This document shows, in pieces, positions 1 to 12,100 of a DNA stretch of 64,000 nucleotides (its first letter is position 1; each line of letters starts with the position of its first letter). Under the pieces are notes generated by a model, which was not told the origin of the DNA, did not search any database, and worked only from the letters and a program-made list of their open reading frames with translations. The stretch lies in assembly GCA_032158125.1 (NCBI GenBank), contig JASKOT010000001.1, positions 682,001 through 746,000 on the forward strand, read 5' to 3'. Origin of the DNA: Papiliotrema nemorosa. Its lineage: Eukaryota > Basidiomycota > Tremellomycetes > Tremellales > Rhynchogastremaceae. The position numbers were made by a program, and so were the translations under genes.

Positions 1-1053
1 CATATCCAACATCATATGCAACCTGAGGGGCCCAAGTACCGAGGATGATCACCGCGGGTTCTGATTGGAACTCTAACAACACCCGAAGAAGCTGGTCGAA
101 GAATGCTTGGTAAGAGAGATCCCTGAACATCAGTGTCGTGAGTGGTGTTACCCGGTTGACTCACGGTTGGTCGTTCACATCGAATTCAAGGATGATGAGA
201 TCAGTATCCAGGGCAATGTGGTGAGTCTTCTCGTCAGCCCAAACTGCATGGAATTCTACTCACACCGCAGAAAGCATAGTAACTCGAGTCCATGCCCCCG
301 ATCGCGCCGTTGAGAAATTCGTGTTCCGCCTACGACGTCAGTCGGAGTCGCCTGAAGCTTTCAGCGAATTCGCGTACATCTGGGAACGTCTTGTTCAGCC
401 ATGATTGCACAAGGGAGCTATAGCACCCTGGTCCGTTCGGGTCGCCTTGCGGGAAGTCGGGCGAGGGGTGTAACCCATGACAAGCAGATACTACCACTCA
501 GCTAGAATGTCGAGTGAGACTTACCACTCCCCCCGAGGATCCCCACTTTCAAAGCCTGACCCTCTCTTGACTTTTGTAGCACCCGCCTCATCCTGGCTCC
601 GGTACCTTCTACCGCTTTCATATGCTTCAAACCCTCCTTCTGATAAATGGAGCATATCCGTTCCCCTTCTGATGTATGCCCGCACAAACACGGGTCTTCA
701 ACTTCCATTGTCTTCTGACCTTCTCCGGTCATCTGATCACCGTGAGAGTATGATCCAGATTGTATATGAACCGTGGGCAGAGGAGGCAGACCGGGAACGT
801 GCGGGTGGACCAAGGCGTAGATGAATATTAAGAGGAACGGCGTTGATAGGATGACTATAGGCTTCCACCATTTCGCCAAGGCGGTATATGAGGTCGATTT
901 GCGATGTATGGAGGAGCTTCTTGGCCTCCTGATGGACTCGCTGGACCGACGAAGAGCGGAAGCCGACCCAGTCAAGAGGGGGTGGGAGGATTCCGCCGGA
1001 TAGTCGGACAGCTCATAGTCTCGCTCTGCAGGCGGTGGGCTCGAGGTCGGCAT
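1..1053 (-). CDS. Membrane-anchored SGNH-hydrolase-fold protein (C-terminus beyond window)
   Basis: Partial gene; the ATG is at 1053 and the coding sequence runs off the left edge. The first exon (525-1053) encodes a Ser/Pro/Arg-rich cytosolic tail, one hydrophobic segment at about residues 64-83 (IVILSTPFLLIFIYALV) and then a lumenal domain, so a type II membrane protein. A 34-nt intron (491-524) restores the block VGILGGSVSACHG, and further short introns lead to FLNGAIGGMDSSYYAFCG and DTDLIILEFDVNDQ. The GGS, N-G-A and V-N-D blocks are those of SGNH/GDSL-fold proteins that are common in Tremellomycetes, probably acting on cell-surface or capsule glycans in the secretory pathway. The catalytic Asp-His block lies outside the window, so activity cannot be judged. 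The family call comes from motifs only; the substrate is unknown. Confidence 0.65.
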
Positions 1054-1332
1054 GGAGTAATGTCCTCCTTGAGCTCAGGAGCGTCTCGCCTGGCTTCAAG
1101 GACGTAATAACAAGCAGGACGAGATGTCGTGAAGGTCTCGAAGTGGATGGACACCCCATCACCGCTGCTGCACTGGAATGCACTCTCCTGATATTTTGGC
1201 GACGCGATTCAGGCACGCACGAATGGGATTTCTGATACTCTCTGCACAATCGCGTCCAATCTCATGTTACATCTTGTCTCTCGCTGTGGTTCATAAAACG
1301 GGTAAAGGAGCAGCAGACTTCCATGCAGCAAA

Positions 1333-3338
1333 ATGGACGATGAAGATAATCAGTAGTGCGTCGAGTATGCTTGATCGCGCGCAAGCCAGATCGCTCACGC
1401 CTACAGCGAGATCGAGCGTCAAAAGACGATTGCCGAAAATCGAGTCTTGCTCGAGAATCTAGGTCTTGATCCCAGTGGAGCGAGCAAGATCCCCGGCAGA
1501 AAACCTCCTGCAGCTGCTACAAAAGCTAAAGCTGCCGCGACTGCTCATAAAAAGAGAAAAATTGCCGTCAAGGATGAAGGACCTCGACGACGGTCAAATC
1601 GACTTTCAGGGTTGGAGGCTACAGCAGAAGAGGTAGCCAAACGGGAAGAGCAGGACGAAAAGGAAAGAGAAGTTTTGAGGGTACTCGAAAGGAGACTAAG
1701 GGAACCTGTCATGGAGCTAGGCAGTATGGTGGATGAAGACTCGCCGAGCGACAAAGACAGCTTGGTGAGTGTGTCAGAGGCCGATGAGGAGCTGATTGAA
1801 GGATGGGTATCTGAAGGGCGTGTCAGAGCTGTCCAACCCTAGGTCTTTCCCTTCGGCATCGCAGCCTGCCAAAGAATGCTATGCGGAGAAGGATGACCTA
1901 CCGGCTGAAGTGCAACGTTTGAAGTCGGCTTTCAAGGGGATGACATTGATGGCCAATGTCAAGGTGACTAGCGAGAGGATATACTCCATGGTCGTTCATC
2001 CCGAGCCGACAAAGACGTTGGTATTGGCTGGTGATAAACACGGTGGTCTCGGAATGTGAGTCTATATGGTCACTCTGAGGCTTGTTAACGCCACAGATGG
2101 GACGCTCTGGGACCCGGTGAAGAGAAGGTGAAGAGTGAGGAGGCTACCGATGCCGTTGCCGAAGAAGGCGAATCAGAAGGTCGGGTCTGGCGCATACAGG
2201 CTCACGCTCGGAACTCCATCTCGTGTATGAAGGTCGATCCTATCAATGGTTCGGGTGTGAGTTGTTCCTGGTCGCTATGCGAGGATGTGCTAATTGCAAG
2301 GTGTTCTCGACATCGTACGACTGTTCTTTACGGTATCTCGATTTTGCGACATTACAATCCAGGGAGATATTCGCATTTGATGACGAGGATCTTCTCATCA
2401 ATCATTTCGATCTCGCCCCAAATGGTCAAGAGGCTTGGATGGCAGATAAGAATGGTGGTATCAGCCATGCGGACTTTAGGAATCGGACGCGCGGGGAACG
2501 ACGGCGATGGGTTGTACAAGAGGAAGGTCGCGCTGCCAAATTGGGAGGTATCTCTGTCAATCGTACGTCCCGTTGCGGAGAACGCAGGCAATAATCTTTT
2601 AGCCTTGATGCCCCATCTCTTGGTGACAGCGGGCAACGATCAACATCTGCGTATATGGGACACTCGACAGCTATCAAGCATTAATCCTATAGCAGCGGAC
2701 ATTATGATACCTCCACCTTCGATCAAGAGCGAGGGCGCCAATGAAGACGCACTCAACACCCGTCCCACAAGCAGTATATCATCCGACAGGATGGAGGAGT
2801 ATCGTTCGAAAGCCAAGGGCAAAGGTCTGCTCAGAGCAAGCTTTCAACACGGCAAAAGTTGCTCATCTGCGTATTGGGATCCCTGGGGCAGGAGGATACT
2901 CTCAACGAGTTATGACGACAAGCTAAGGAGTGCGTGCAAAGCGTCTCTATCATGACTTGGGTCTTGGCTATTTGGCTGCCGCTGACGCAATCAGTATGGA
3001 CGCTCAATCCTCAGAGTTTAATGCTGGATAGCCCTCTGTCGCCTGCTCATTTCCAGCCGTCAAAGATCTACCCCCACAACTGTCAGACTGGGAGGTGGCT
3101 GACGATCCTGCGTGCCAATTGGTCGCTCAATATGGATTACATGCCCCACTTCACCGTCGGCAATATGAAGCGATCGTTGGATGTTATAGCTGCAACAGGC
3201 GACAAGATCGTGTCACTGTGGGCAGAGGGTGTGACTGCTGTACCTACTGTCACAGCCAGTCACCCGTCAAGGGTGGACTGCGTAGTAGGAGGAAATACGT
3301 CAGGCAAAGTGCAATTGTGGCTCAGTGATAGTCAATAG
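1333..3338 (+). CDS. CMR1: WD40-repeat DNA damage-binding protein Cmr1 (WDR76 family)
   Basis: Seven exons: 1333-1352, 1386-1764, 1802-2055, 2097-2256, 2301-2562, 2603-2929 and 2995-3338, giving 581 residues. The N-terminal helix ends in ENRVLLENLGLDPSG, followed by a basic, disordered stretch and then the family signatures MTLMANVKVTSERIYSMVVH and VLAGDKHGGLGIWD. WD repeats follow, including VFSTSYDCSLRYLD, HLLVTAGNDQHLRIWDTR and SYDDKLRIWTLNP. In yeast, Cmr1 binds damaged DNA and chromatin and is found with histones, the replisome and the intranuclear quality-control site; the human relative is WDR76. The first coding exon of 20 nt and its 33-nt intron are the least certain part. The exon boundaries after that are set by the conserved reading frame. 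Confidence 0.88.
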
Positions 3339-6189
3339 ATCGTTACTGCCATCTTCTTAAAGCGAGAAGCGAATGCCACTGACTCATTCCCATCAGTCCC
3401 TGCAGGTTTTGACGTTCGCCGAAATTATTTCCGCAAAGCGTTGTTCGGTGTGGCTTGGCCTCGTGGTCATTTCAGGGAGCAGAGGGATGAATTTAGCAGT
3501 GAGATCCCGTTTCGCAGTGGAGGAATGAGAGGAAGCCAAGATGCGCTCCAATCGTGCTGATTGTTATACCGATCTCGAGACCGATGATGATCAGTTCCCG
3601 CACGAAGATCGCTACCCGTCAGTCACTTTGTGCTTAAAATACAAATAGAGCTGTTGATCACCTGGCATCTCAAGCCAACTTTTCCCGCAGCAGTTCCAGA
3701 CTTTTTTGGCTACTTGTCGCATGACGCAATCGTCGGGGTACTACCCCTCAGTGGAGACTCTCCGAAAGCGTAGGCGAGCCCTCTATACTTCCCACAGTGA
3801 TAGTCCAAGGAGCAACGACTCGATTCAAATGGCAAAGATCCCCCTTGCGTCATCGCACCACAGCCACTACTTGACGGATCTTATTTTCCCACATTGAAAG
3901 GAGACTGACCAACAGAGGATAATTAGACGGTGTCAGATTTCTTGCCCAAATTTAGGTTCCACATCTTCCCGGGCGTAATTCAAGGCACGGACGTTTGCCC
4001 CTGAAAGTCAGGTACCGAGGAATTACATCACCAACACCCATGACATGTGGCTCTGTGTCAGAAGCGCCCCGACTTGCGCTCATCTCGCCTTATCCTGGAT
4101 TCTCTGGGAGAAGCAAGGGATGATTTCATCCCTGTTCCAGTCCGGAGAATTAGTCGGCTCAGATACCTTGGGAGAGGGCGCTGCTCGAATGGGTCAACGT
4201 GGAGGAAACGGATCTCTTGGATTTTTCCTAGACTTCTTCCCTCAACAAGCCTTCTCCCTCTTCGGACTGACCAGATCGTGGACTCCACCGGGCCCGACAT
4301 CGGCGCGCATCGTCATACAGCTCATGCATCGTATGAGACCATTTGGACGCAATACTGATCGCCAAAAGAAGTACCCTATTAGGCGCTCAATTTTGTCTCC
4401 GAGAGCCGCTCGTCGCGAGAACAAGGCAAGGCGTCCGGGCAAACTTTGCGCCGCATAAACAGGCGGAACAAGCTCGCAGATCATCATATGCATCTGGTAA
4501 CTTCTGGTAACCTATGTATTGTCGGCCCAGGATCCACCCTGGAAAAATTACGGCTTGATTCTGACTCTGGTCGATGATAGTTCCTGGTGTTCATCATCGT
4601 TTTACTCTGATAGTTTCGATTTCTTTGTACCCTTTGCTCAGCTTTTCGACTAGTTTCGGAATCAGTCTCGGAACAGCTTTTAGTTGCACGACCATTTGAC
4701 AACATTGCGACCTTGATACTGTCGACTACAAGGAGCAAATATTCACCAAACAAGACCGCTTTCGATACCATCTCCAATCTCTCCAGGCTTTACCTCATCA
4801 TTTCAACAGGGACGCTGGATTCATCGTGCATGTACCCCTCTCAGCCGCATCACCAATTTTAGCCCTTCGATGCATAGTAGCATGGAGTAGAGCCAAAGGA
4901 TAGATTCTTCAGGAACCGCGGAGGCAAATAGAGGAATAGGGTTCAACTCGTTGTGGCACTGCTGTCGGACCGCCCTATACATCCTCACACATCCTTCTTG
5001 ATCCTTCATCCACCCCGGACTCTCAGGCCTTACCCAGGATATTTCAAGTAGGTCAACCAAAGTGGGGGCGGGAAGACGAGGATCTCCAGAGGTGAAACGC
5101 GTCAGGGGCTCGGCTGCAAATCAAATCACAAGGTCGAAATCCACCTGCCAGCGTACGTCCTTTGCTGGAGTAACCATCGACTGTCAAGGCATCTGCCTAT
5201 TATTGACAAAGGCCAGTTGGTAAGAGCAAGGCCACCGGCTAGAGATAGACTGATCGAAAGTTTGATCAAAGGTGTATGGCGATTCCAAGGGTGCGGCACC
5301 GGCAAGTTGAACGATCTTCTAGTCCCATCGGGTAATCGCCATCCAGGGGGAGCGAAAAGTGTAAACACTCGACCACCTAGTGTCCCAGTTGACCCCACAA
5401 GGGACTGCATATCAACGCACAAGTGACACCGCATCGGGAACAGGAACCCTACAACGGCTGGTGGTACACGAGGCGAGGGTTCGTTTATCAACTGCGTGTG
5501 TTTGCGAACGCCCATTCAATTTTCGGCCATCATTCCGGACGACCAGGTCTATAAAGGATCTCCTTTGCTAGTCTCATTGCCGCGATTACTGCGGCATTAC
5601 AAACACGGGGTTGCCCACACGCCCACTGCCGCCCAACACTACCGTGTAACAGTGTGCACACGATCAACTCGAAACATCCCGCCCCAAAGGTCGACTGGTG
5701 CTAGGCACCCGGAACCTACTCTGACGGGGCGTTTATACTCTCAGATACACACACAAACGCCAATCTCTCCTCACAGCTGTCGATCATCGCCATCAGGTAA
5801 CATCTACGCTACGATCTGACCCGAAACATCTCAAGGTATGTGCTTGCATCGTCCGTCACTCCGTCATCTCCCCATCGGCTCGTACCATCATCACTACCTC
5901 CCTCTGCGACTCGCCAAGCGTTAAACGGCGATATCCGTTTGCGTCCTCCTTTCATACACATACCGCCGGTCGAGACATTCTTGACCCATACGTGTCCTTT
6001 CATTGACAATTTAGAGTCTCGCCAATCTCCCTAACGAGATCTGCAAAAAGTCCATCGCAGTGATCGCCGAATCAAGTCGGCCGACTTGGGATCCCACCCT
6101 CATCCTTTCTCCAATCGCCACATACCTCTCCCCACCAATACGTCGACGTTTTCACCTCCTCGCGAATTTCCGCCTCTCGAGCTGTGTAT
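3339..6189. other. 2.85 kb stretch without a recognisable gene, upstream of the HSF gene
   Basis: Only short overlapping reading frames of unlike composition occur here; none carries a family motif or a convincing splice pattern. The end next to the HSF gene (about 5700-6189) is pyrimidine-rich and looks like a promoter and 5' leader. A single inverted heat-shock-type core, TTCAGGAA, lies at 4908-4915. This is the longest gene-free interval in the window. Confidence 0.6.
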
Positions 6190-8548
6190 ATGGCCATTAT
6201 TGAAGATCGATCATCGATTTCAAACTACTCAGCAATGACGGGGGATGCGATGTCAAAAAGCAAATCGGTACCGGAGACCACCAAGAGACGGCTTTCGCTG
6301 CGTCTCGGTCAGTCAGGGAGTCCGGAGAAGAAAGCAAGGAGCGTAGGCGAAGCTGTACAGCATGGTGTCGACTCAAACCTGAAATCAAAGGGAGAGGAAG
6401 AGAATGACCCTGAGTCTCCGACAACTCGCGACTCGAATACTAGCGTATGGGCTACGAATCAGCAACCATCCACCGCCTCTACTTCTAGGTTTAACGGCAC
6501 CACCTCTCGCTCTTCCCGATCACCATCCACCGGCTTCTCTGACATCGATCCGCCATCTAGGGACTCGAGGAGAACATCTTCTAAAAGTGGCCGCACAAAT
6601 CGTTCCGTGGCTGCTCAGTCAACAGACTCTGGCCCATCATCCAACCCTTCCCGCTCCACTCTACCTCCGCCTCATCGACAGCCACACTCACATCCTTGGG
6701 ACCCTCCTTTACCCATGTCGGCACCAAGATGGCGCACTTCGTCGCAAGAGCACGATCAACCCACTCCCACCCAATCTACACGTCCACCTCGCAATCCAGA
6801 CCAGCCATCTTCGTCTGCTCCATCGCGGTTACCCTCCCCGCCTCCTTCGTTCAGCCTGTCATCTGGTCAACCGTTAGTGAACCCCCCTTTGAAGACCCAG
6901 GCGGCGTTTGTTGGCAAATTGTATGCGATGTTGGAGGACGAGGAGATCAAGGAGACGGGATTGATCTATTGGTCACAAGATGGCCAAATCTTTACTTGCC
7001 CCAACCCTACGGAGTTTGCAAGGTAACCTGGGGTGGTGTATCATGCTGAACCGCAGAATTGTTCTCCCGCGGTATTTCAAGCACAACAACTGGCAATCTT
7101 TCGTTCGACAGTTGAACATGTACTCGTGAGCTACAATGACTTGCTCATATCGGGAGATCAGCTGAGCTCTTCCTTCCTTCATTTCATGCGGTATTCCTTC
7201 CCCCAACCAGTTTCAGCAAAGTGAGCTCGCTGATCTTTCTCAAGTGAGGACCAACACTGAGGACTAGGTCAATGATCTGTTTGCAACCACATCTGATCCT
7301 GGCGCTTGGGAATTTCGCCATCCGCTCTTTAAGCGTGGCGAACCGCATCTCCTGGCATCGATCAAGCGAAAGACTACGCGTCCTTCTACGCAGGAAGGTG
7401 CACCCTTGGCTTCGCCAACGGAAGAGTTTGATGCTCCCAGAGCTATGGCTGGCTGGATGAGAGACGTGCCGAACCCCAACTCACATCGGACATCCTCGCC
7501 ACCCAGAGATCTTCCGCCACCAACTGGTATACCCAGATCACGCATATACGGCTATAACCTTCAAACTGGCGAAGCCATCTCACAAAAGGGCTCGGTCGAT
7601 GATCGCAGGCCGACTTCAAGAGGTGATCAGTGGAGTTCAGATCCTCCCGACTTGGCCTCGACAATTATGCCGCCTCCATCGGAATCCGCTCAACATCGCA
7701 TTTACGCAGATTCTATGAGACAGACTCTATCCACAGGTCGATCAGGACATGGCGGATATCCCGACTCACCCTTCTATCCTCAACCGCAACATTCACCGGT
7801 GGACGTGTTGTCTGGACAAGTCGCCACCTTAGAAGACCGTCTGCAACGGCTGATCGAAACGCTAAACAACGAGCGACTCGAAAATGTGCGGACGAATTTG
7901 GACTTCACCTCGTACCTTTTGCAGCTCAGCGGATGGATCGGCAATGGTCAAGGTGTATTGGCTTGCCCGATTCAGTGTACGCAGCTAATCTCCAGTTTCC
8001 CAACAACCAGATCTCCGAGCTTTGCAACAAGCGCTCAGCCGATCGAATGGTGATTTGAGCCAGCGATACGAGGCCCTTGTGGCGTCGAATACGCTGAACA
8101 GCATGGGTAGCTCGGACCGGAGACGACCAGGTTAGTCGATATTAAGCTGGAGACATGATTGGCTAACCGCTCAGGGGACCACGACCAGCGGTTCCCTCCA
8201 ACAAGGCCTGGTATATCCCGGCATCCCCATCCAAAGCTACCTGATCCCCGATCCGGGCTGACAGGAGGTCCCACCCCTCGAACGTCCCCTTTGATTGGCA
8301 CTTTTGCTCCTGAAGTTGCCGCTCGACAGCTCCGCCCCTTGAACGAGACCCAGCTCGGTGACTCGCTGTATTCCAATCACTCACTCTCTCATCATTCGCT
8401 TAGAACCGGAGCGCAAGTACCGCCAGTGAGAGAATCCAATGACCGATTGGCAAAGGGGAACCCCACAGATGTGAAGGAGCGATTGGACGAAGACGAGCCA
8501 ATGGAGGACGTCAAGCCGGTCAAAGGTCTGAGCAGTCTGCTCAACTGA
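6190..8548 (+). CDS. HSF-type DNA-binding transcription factor
   Basis: Six exons: 6190-7022, 7057-7125, 7211-7220, 7268-7952, 8011-8130 and 8175-8548, giving 696 residues. The start is the ATG at 6190. A Ser/Pro-rich, probably disordered tail of about 240 residues precedes the winged-helix HSF domain (about 240-330), with FVGKLYAMLEDEEI, YWSQDGQIF, LPRYFKHNNWQSFVRQLNMY and WEFRHPLFKRGEPHLL. A 10-nt exon (7211-7220) is needed to read NMYSFSKVNDLF across the end of the recognition region. A leucine-heptad segment at about 480-515 (VATLEDRLQRLIETLNNERL) could trimerise the protein. The usual NMYGFHKV is here NMYSFSKV, so this may be a divergent HSF or Sfl1/Mga1-like regulator and not the canonical Hsf1. 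It is expected to act in the nucleus on heat-shock-element-like DNA. Confidence 0.85.
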
Positions 8549-9114
8549 TCCGACAAGACAAGATGCGGGTGGGTTCGTCAGAATAATAGCATCAACGGAC
8601 AATTTCAGCATCCCACAGTATATTGTTCGCTCCAGCATGAGCATGACTGTGCCGATCTATATACAGTGGATCATCGCATGTATCCGTAACTCCTCAGGAA
8701 GACGACTTGGATCTAGAATTTGCGATCATATAAGCCTAGCTGCCATAGTAGCAAGCCTCTCATGAAACAATAGCTCACTCCTTGAATTGTACTTCGTCGC
8801 AATCACTCAGGCCATCGCAGTGTGATTCTGCCATATGGAATCTGGACAGTCCCTGTGCGTGGTGCGAGTATGGCGAGGGGGAATGTCTCGGATGCTAAAA
8901 TGAAACTGAATCTAATGTCCATTCCACTGTTTCAACCTTTCACCACCTTTGTTTGATAGCAACTCCTCAACACCGCTCGTCTCTTCCGTTCCCGGTCGCT
9001 CTGCATACGTTGGGAAGGCTGCAGAGGGATCACACAGCAGCGAACGGCTGGGATACATGGGGCTGTTTGGTTCCGAAGTCGGCTCTTGGACCGCCCTAGA
9101 GATCTCGTCGCACA
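8549..9114. other. Intergenic region, HSF 3' end to DOCK promoter
   Basis: 566 bp between two genes in the same direction. It should hold the HSF 3' UTR and terminator and the promoter of the DOCK gene. I see no RNA gene, repeat or conserved reading frame. Confidence 0.6.
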
Positions 9115-12100
9115 ATGGTTTCTGCCCACCATACCTCATCATCACAACAAGCCGGCCCTTCTCGACATGCGTGAGTCGCTTTGAGATCTTGTGAAGGATA
9201 TGATGAAGCTGAACCCAAGGACAAGGAGCGACTGCTGGCAGCCTCTCCCGTTCATACACTCTGGAATAGCAGTTCATCCATACCGCCCATCACCTACCCC
9301 TCCTGCTTCCCCTCTATCACCTCAGACGCCTAAAGCGCTCAAATACTCCTTGGCTACCAATTTCGATGCGTTTTCAACGAAGAGCAATGCCGGAGACGCT
9401 GCTGGCAAGACGAACCCTTATGAGGTCCCGTTAGAAATCGGTGATGAGGTCTTTGCTTTCGAAGAGTTCAGAAGCTCTGTCGAGGGTGAGAAAGGGGACG
9501 TATGGTATCGCGGGTGAGCATACCATCATCCTATCCAAAGCCTTGACTGACGAGTTAGCTATGTTGTCCAAGCCGTGTCTATACCAACCCTCGCTCCGTC
9601 ATCTCTTAGCATCACGACATTTCCAGTACCCTACCCCAAGCTAGAACCCTCAGTGTTGATCGGAATTTTCCCTTCATCATGTGTACACGTTCGCCCCGAA
9701 ATATCGGTCGACGATGGCTCGCTCGAAACAGCCTACGCTACGGCAGTCAAAAATGCCCAGGAGAAGGACAACAAGCCAGGGCCTAGCTGGGGTGCCGAGA
9801 TGGAGGCTGTTAAGGAGGAAGAAGAGGAGGAAGAAAGTCAAAAAGTGGGCTCGCCGAAGCAGGATACGATGGAGGAAGGCGGCATGGCCAATGGAGTGGT
9901 GGAGATATCCAGCGGAGGGCCGACAACAGATTCCAAGCGCCACAGTATAGGAGGAGGACGGGCTCGACGTCCTAAATCGCTCATCCTCGACAAAGCTCCC
10001 ACGCTTGCTGATATGGCCGGTGACGCAGACAAGGAGCAGCCACCTCTACCTCGCCTCACAGCCGGCGACTCTACGATCGCCGGTCAAACTTATCCACTAG
10101 TCGATGAGATCTCATGTGCCATTCGAGAGTGGTACGGGCGACTGCCGACTTATCTGGCGAACAGAGAATACCGCCTTTTCAGCACAGTCACTCAACATAT
10201 CGATGCATTGTTCCTTGGTCGGAGACAGCTGTTGTCCCAAACTCTCAGCCTGGATGAGCTGACCCGCGTAAGAAGGGAATGTGTGTCTAGGCTAGTCAAG
10301 TGTAACGTCGCCCAAGGGCTAGATGTGATAGTGCGAAGTTTGGAAGATGGTAGCGTCATGGTTGTCGAGAAGGATAGGGCATTCGCCGGGGCTAGTTGGA
10401 TTGGCGGTATACCCTGCTATGTATACCAAGTCCAGGTGAGTTTATCCTCTTCTCGCTTGTGCTGACATCGTTAGCTGGCGTACATTGACCTGGTCCCACT
10501 CGACTCGATCCTCGGCAAAGCCAGCAGACTCTCCCTGCCAAAGAGCAGTTCCGTCCCCAAGCTGTCGTTGGGCAACGGGGGGCTGGGTGAAGGGCTTTCA
10601 TCGCCTAGTCGTCCATTTTACCACCTCTTGCTCGACGTACACGCCTTCGTCGCCAACCCTTGTCGACCAGGAGAGACCGCCGAGCTCTTCTTTTCCCTGT
10701 ACAACTCGGCCGAGGCCCGCTTCGTGACAGAAGAGTTCTGCTTGATACTCAACCACCTTGGCAGTCCTGCTCGAGACTCGGAACAACGCATAGGTCGACT
10801 GCGGACCCTGTTCGCGGATCTCAAGTTGGACGATCTAGGCTCATCCGTATACCTTGTCTGCAATCTCGTTCGCAATGGAGCGCTAAAGATGCGAGGCGAC
10901 ACCGCCTCGGGGACACTCGACTCCGTGACCCGAAGCGGCACTCTGGGACGCTCAGGTGCGACTCATTCCCAAATGGGCACGCTCCTTTCCACCCCTTCTA
11001 TCGCGGAAAGTGCCACGGACGATTCATTCTCGGTGACTTCAGGCTTTGGTGGTCATCGTACCACCACCGTCGAAACTGCCATGACGACCGCTGCCAGTAT
11101 AGTGGATGGCCGGCCGACTTTTCGGAAACCTTTGGGTTGCGCTGCCATCAGTCTACCTCACCTGGCAAAGATGATGAGTGATGCTGGTGACGGGATGGAA
11201 GTGTCGATGCCGATCTACGCGCCCCGAGACGAAGCAGCTTTCGGCACCATCCACGAGGATATTATACATGGCCGAACGAAAGAGCTGATAGGGTCGTCTA
11301 GGTGAGTGCACAAAGAAGAGAGCAGGAGATACTGACCTCCCAGAACCGAAGCTATAGCAGTCTCACTGAAAGTCTTCCATGGGCCGATTCAACAGATCAT
11401 GCGGGAGCATCCATCCGCTTTGCATGATGTGACAATCTCGGCTCGATTGGGCTTCCCGGATGTCGCCTCGGCGGAAGAATTTAGGAACGACATCTACGTT
11501 AAGCTATGGTCCGGCATGTTCTTTCCCGCTCCTACAGCGACCGGCGGCTCTATGCGGGTTCGCAAATCGGTGGTGCCCGTCAACCATGGCAACGTTCAGG
11601 TGACGGTCGAAATCAGACGCCAAGATGGCACCGTTGTGTCCGAGGCGTTGTTCAGTGGCGGCAGCGGGGAACCGGCCAGTGCATACTATCATTCACTAGT
11701 CTTTCATCACAACGATAAGCCCACTTTTGGCGAACTCGTCAAGGTCTCTCTACCTGTCCGAGCCGACGATTGTCACCTCTACCTAACCTTCCGATCCCGA
11801 GGCAAGGATAGGCCCTCTGGACCAGATACGCAGGAGCTGGAGAGACCGTTTGCATTCGCATATTTACCACTTATTCGGGATTCGGCGTGTATCAAGGATG
11901 GTTCGCATGAACTCGTACTGTATAGGATGGAGCAAAACCTTCAACCTGCACCTCACATCTACTTCGATGCTCCGGCCGTCGATCATGGAGGAGGATCCAT
12001 ACCTGGTGTCACAAACAGGAACATGACTCCTCTTCGGGATCGGATGTCGCTTAGGACATTTCTATGTTCCAACATCCACACTCAGGACGACACGCTCCGT

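Noticed and set aside
4045..4458. 137-codon open frame in the large gap before the HSF gene
   Set aside because: Overlapping frames on both strands are similarly open, composition is unlike the neighbouring proteins, and there is no family motif or splice logic.
5126..5515. 129-codon minus-strand frame in the same gap
   Set aside because: No recognisable domain; it overlaps equally long plus-strand frames and looks like chance openness.
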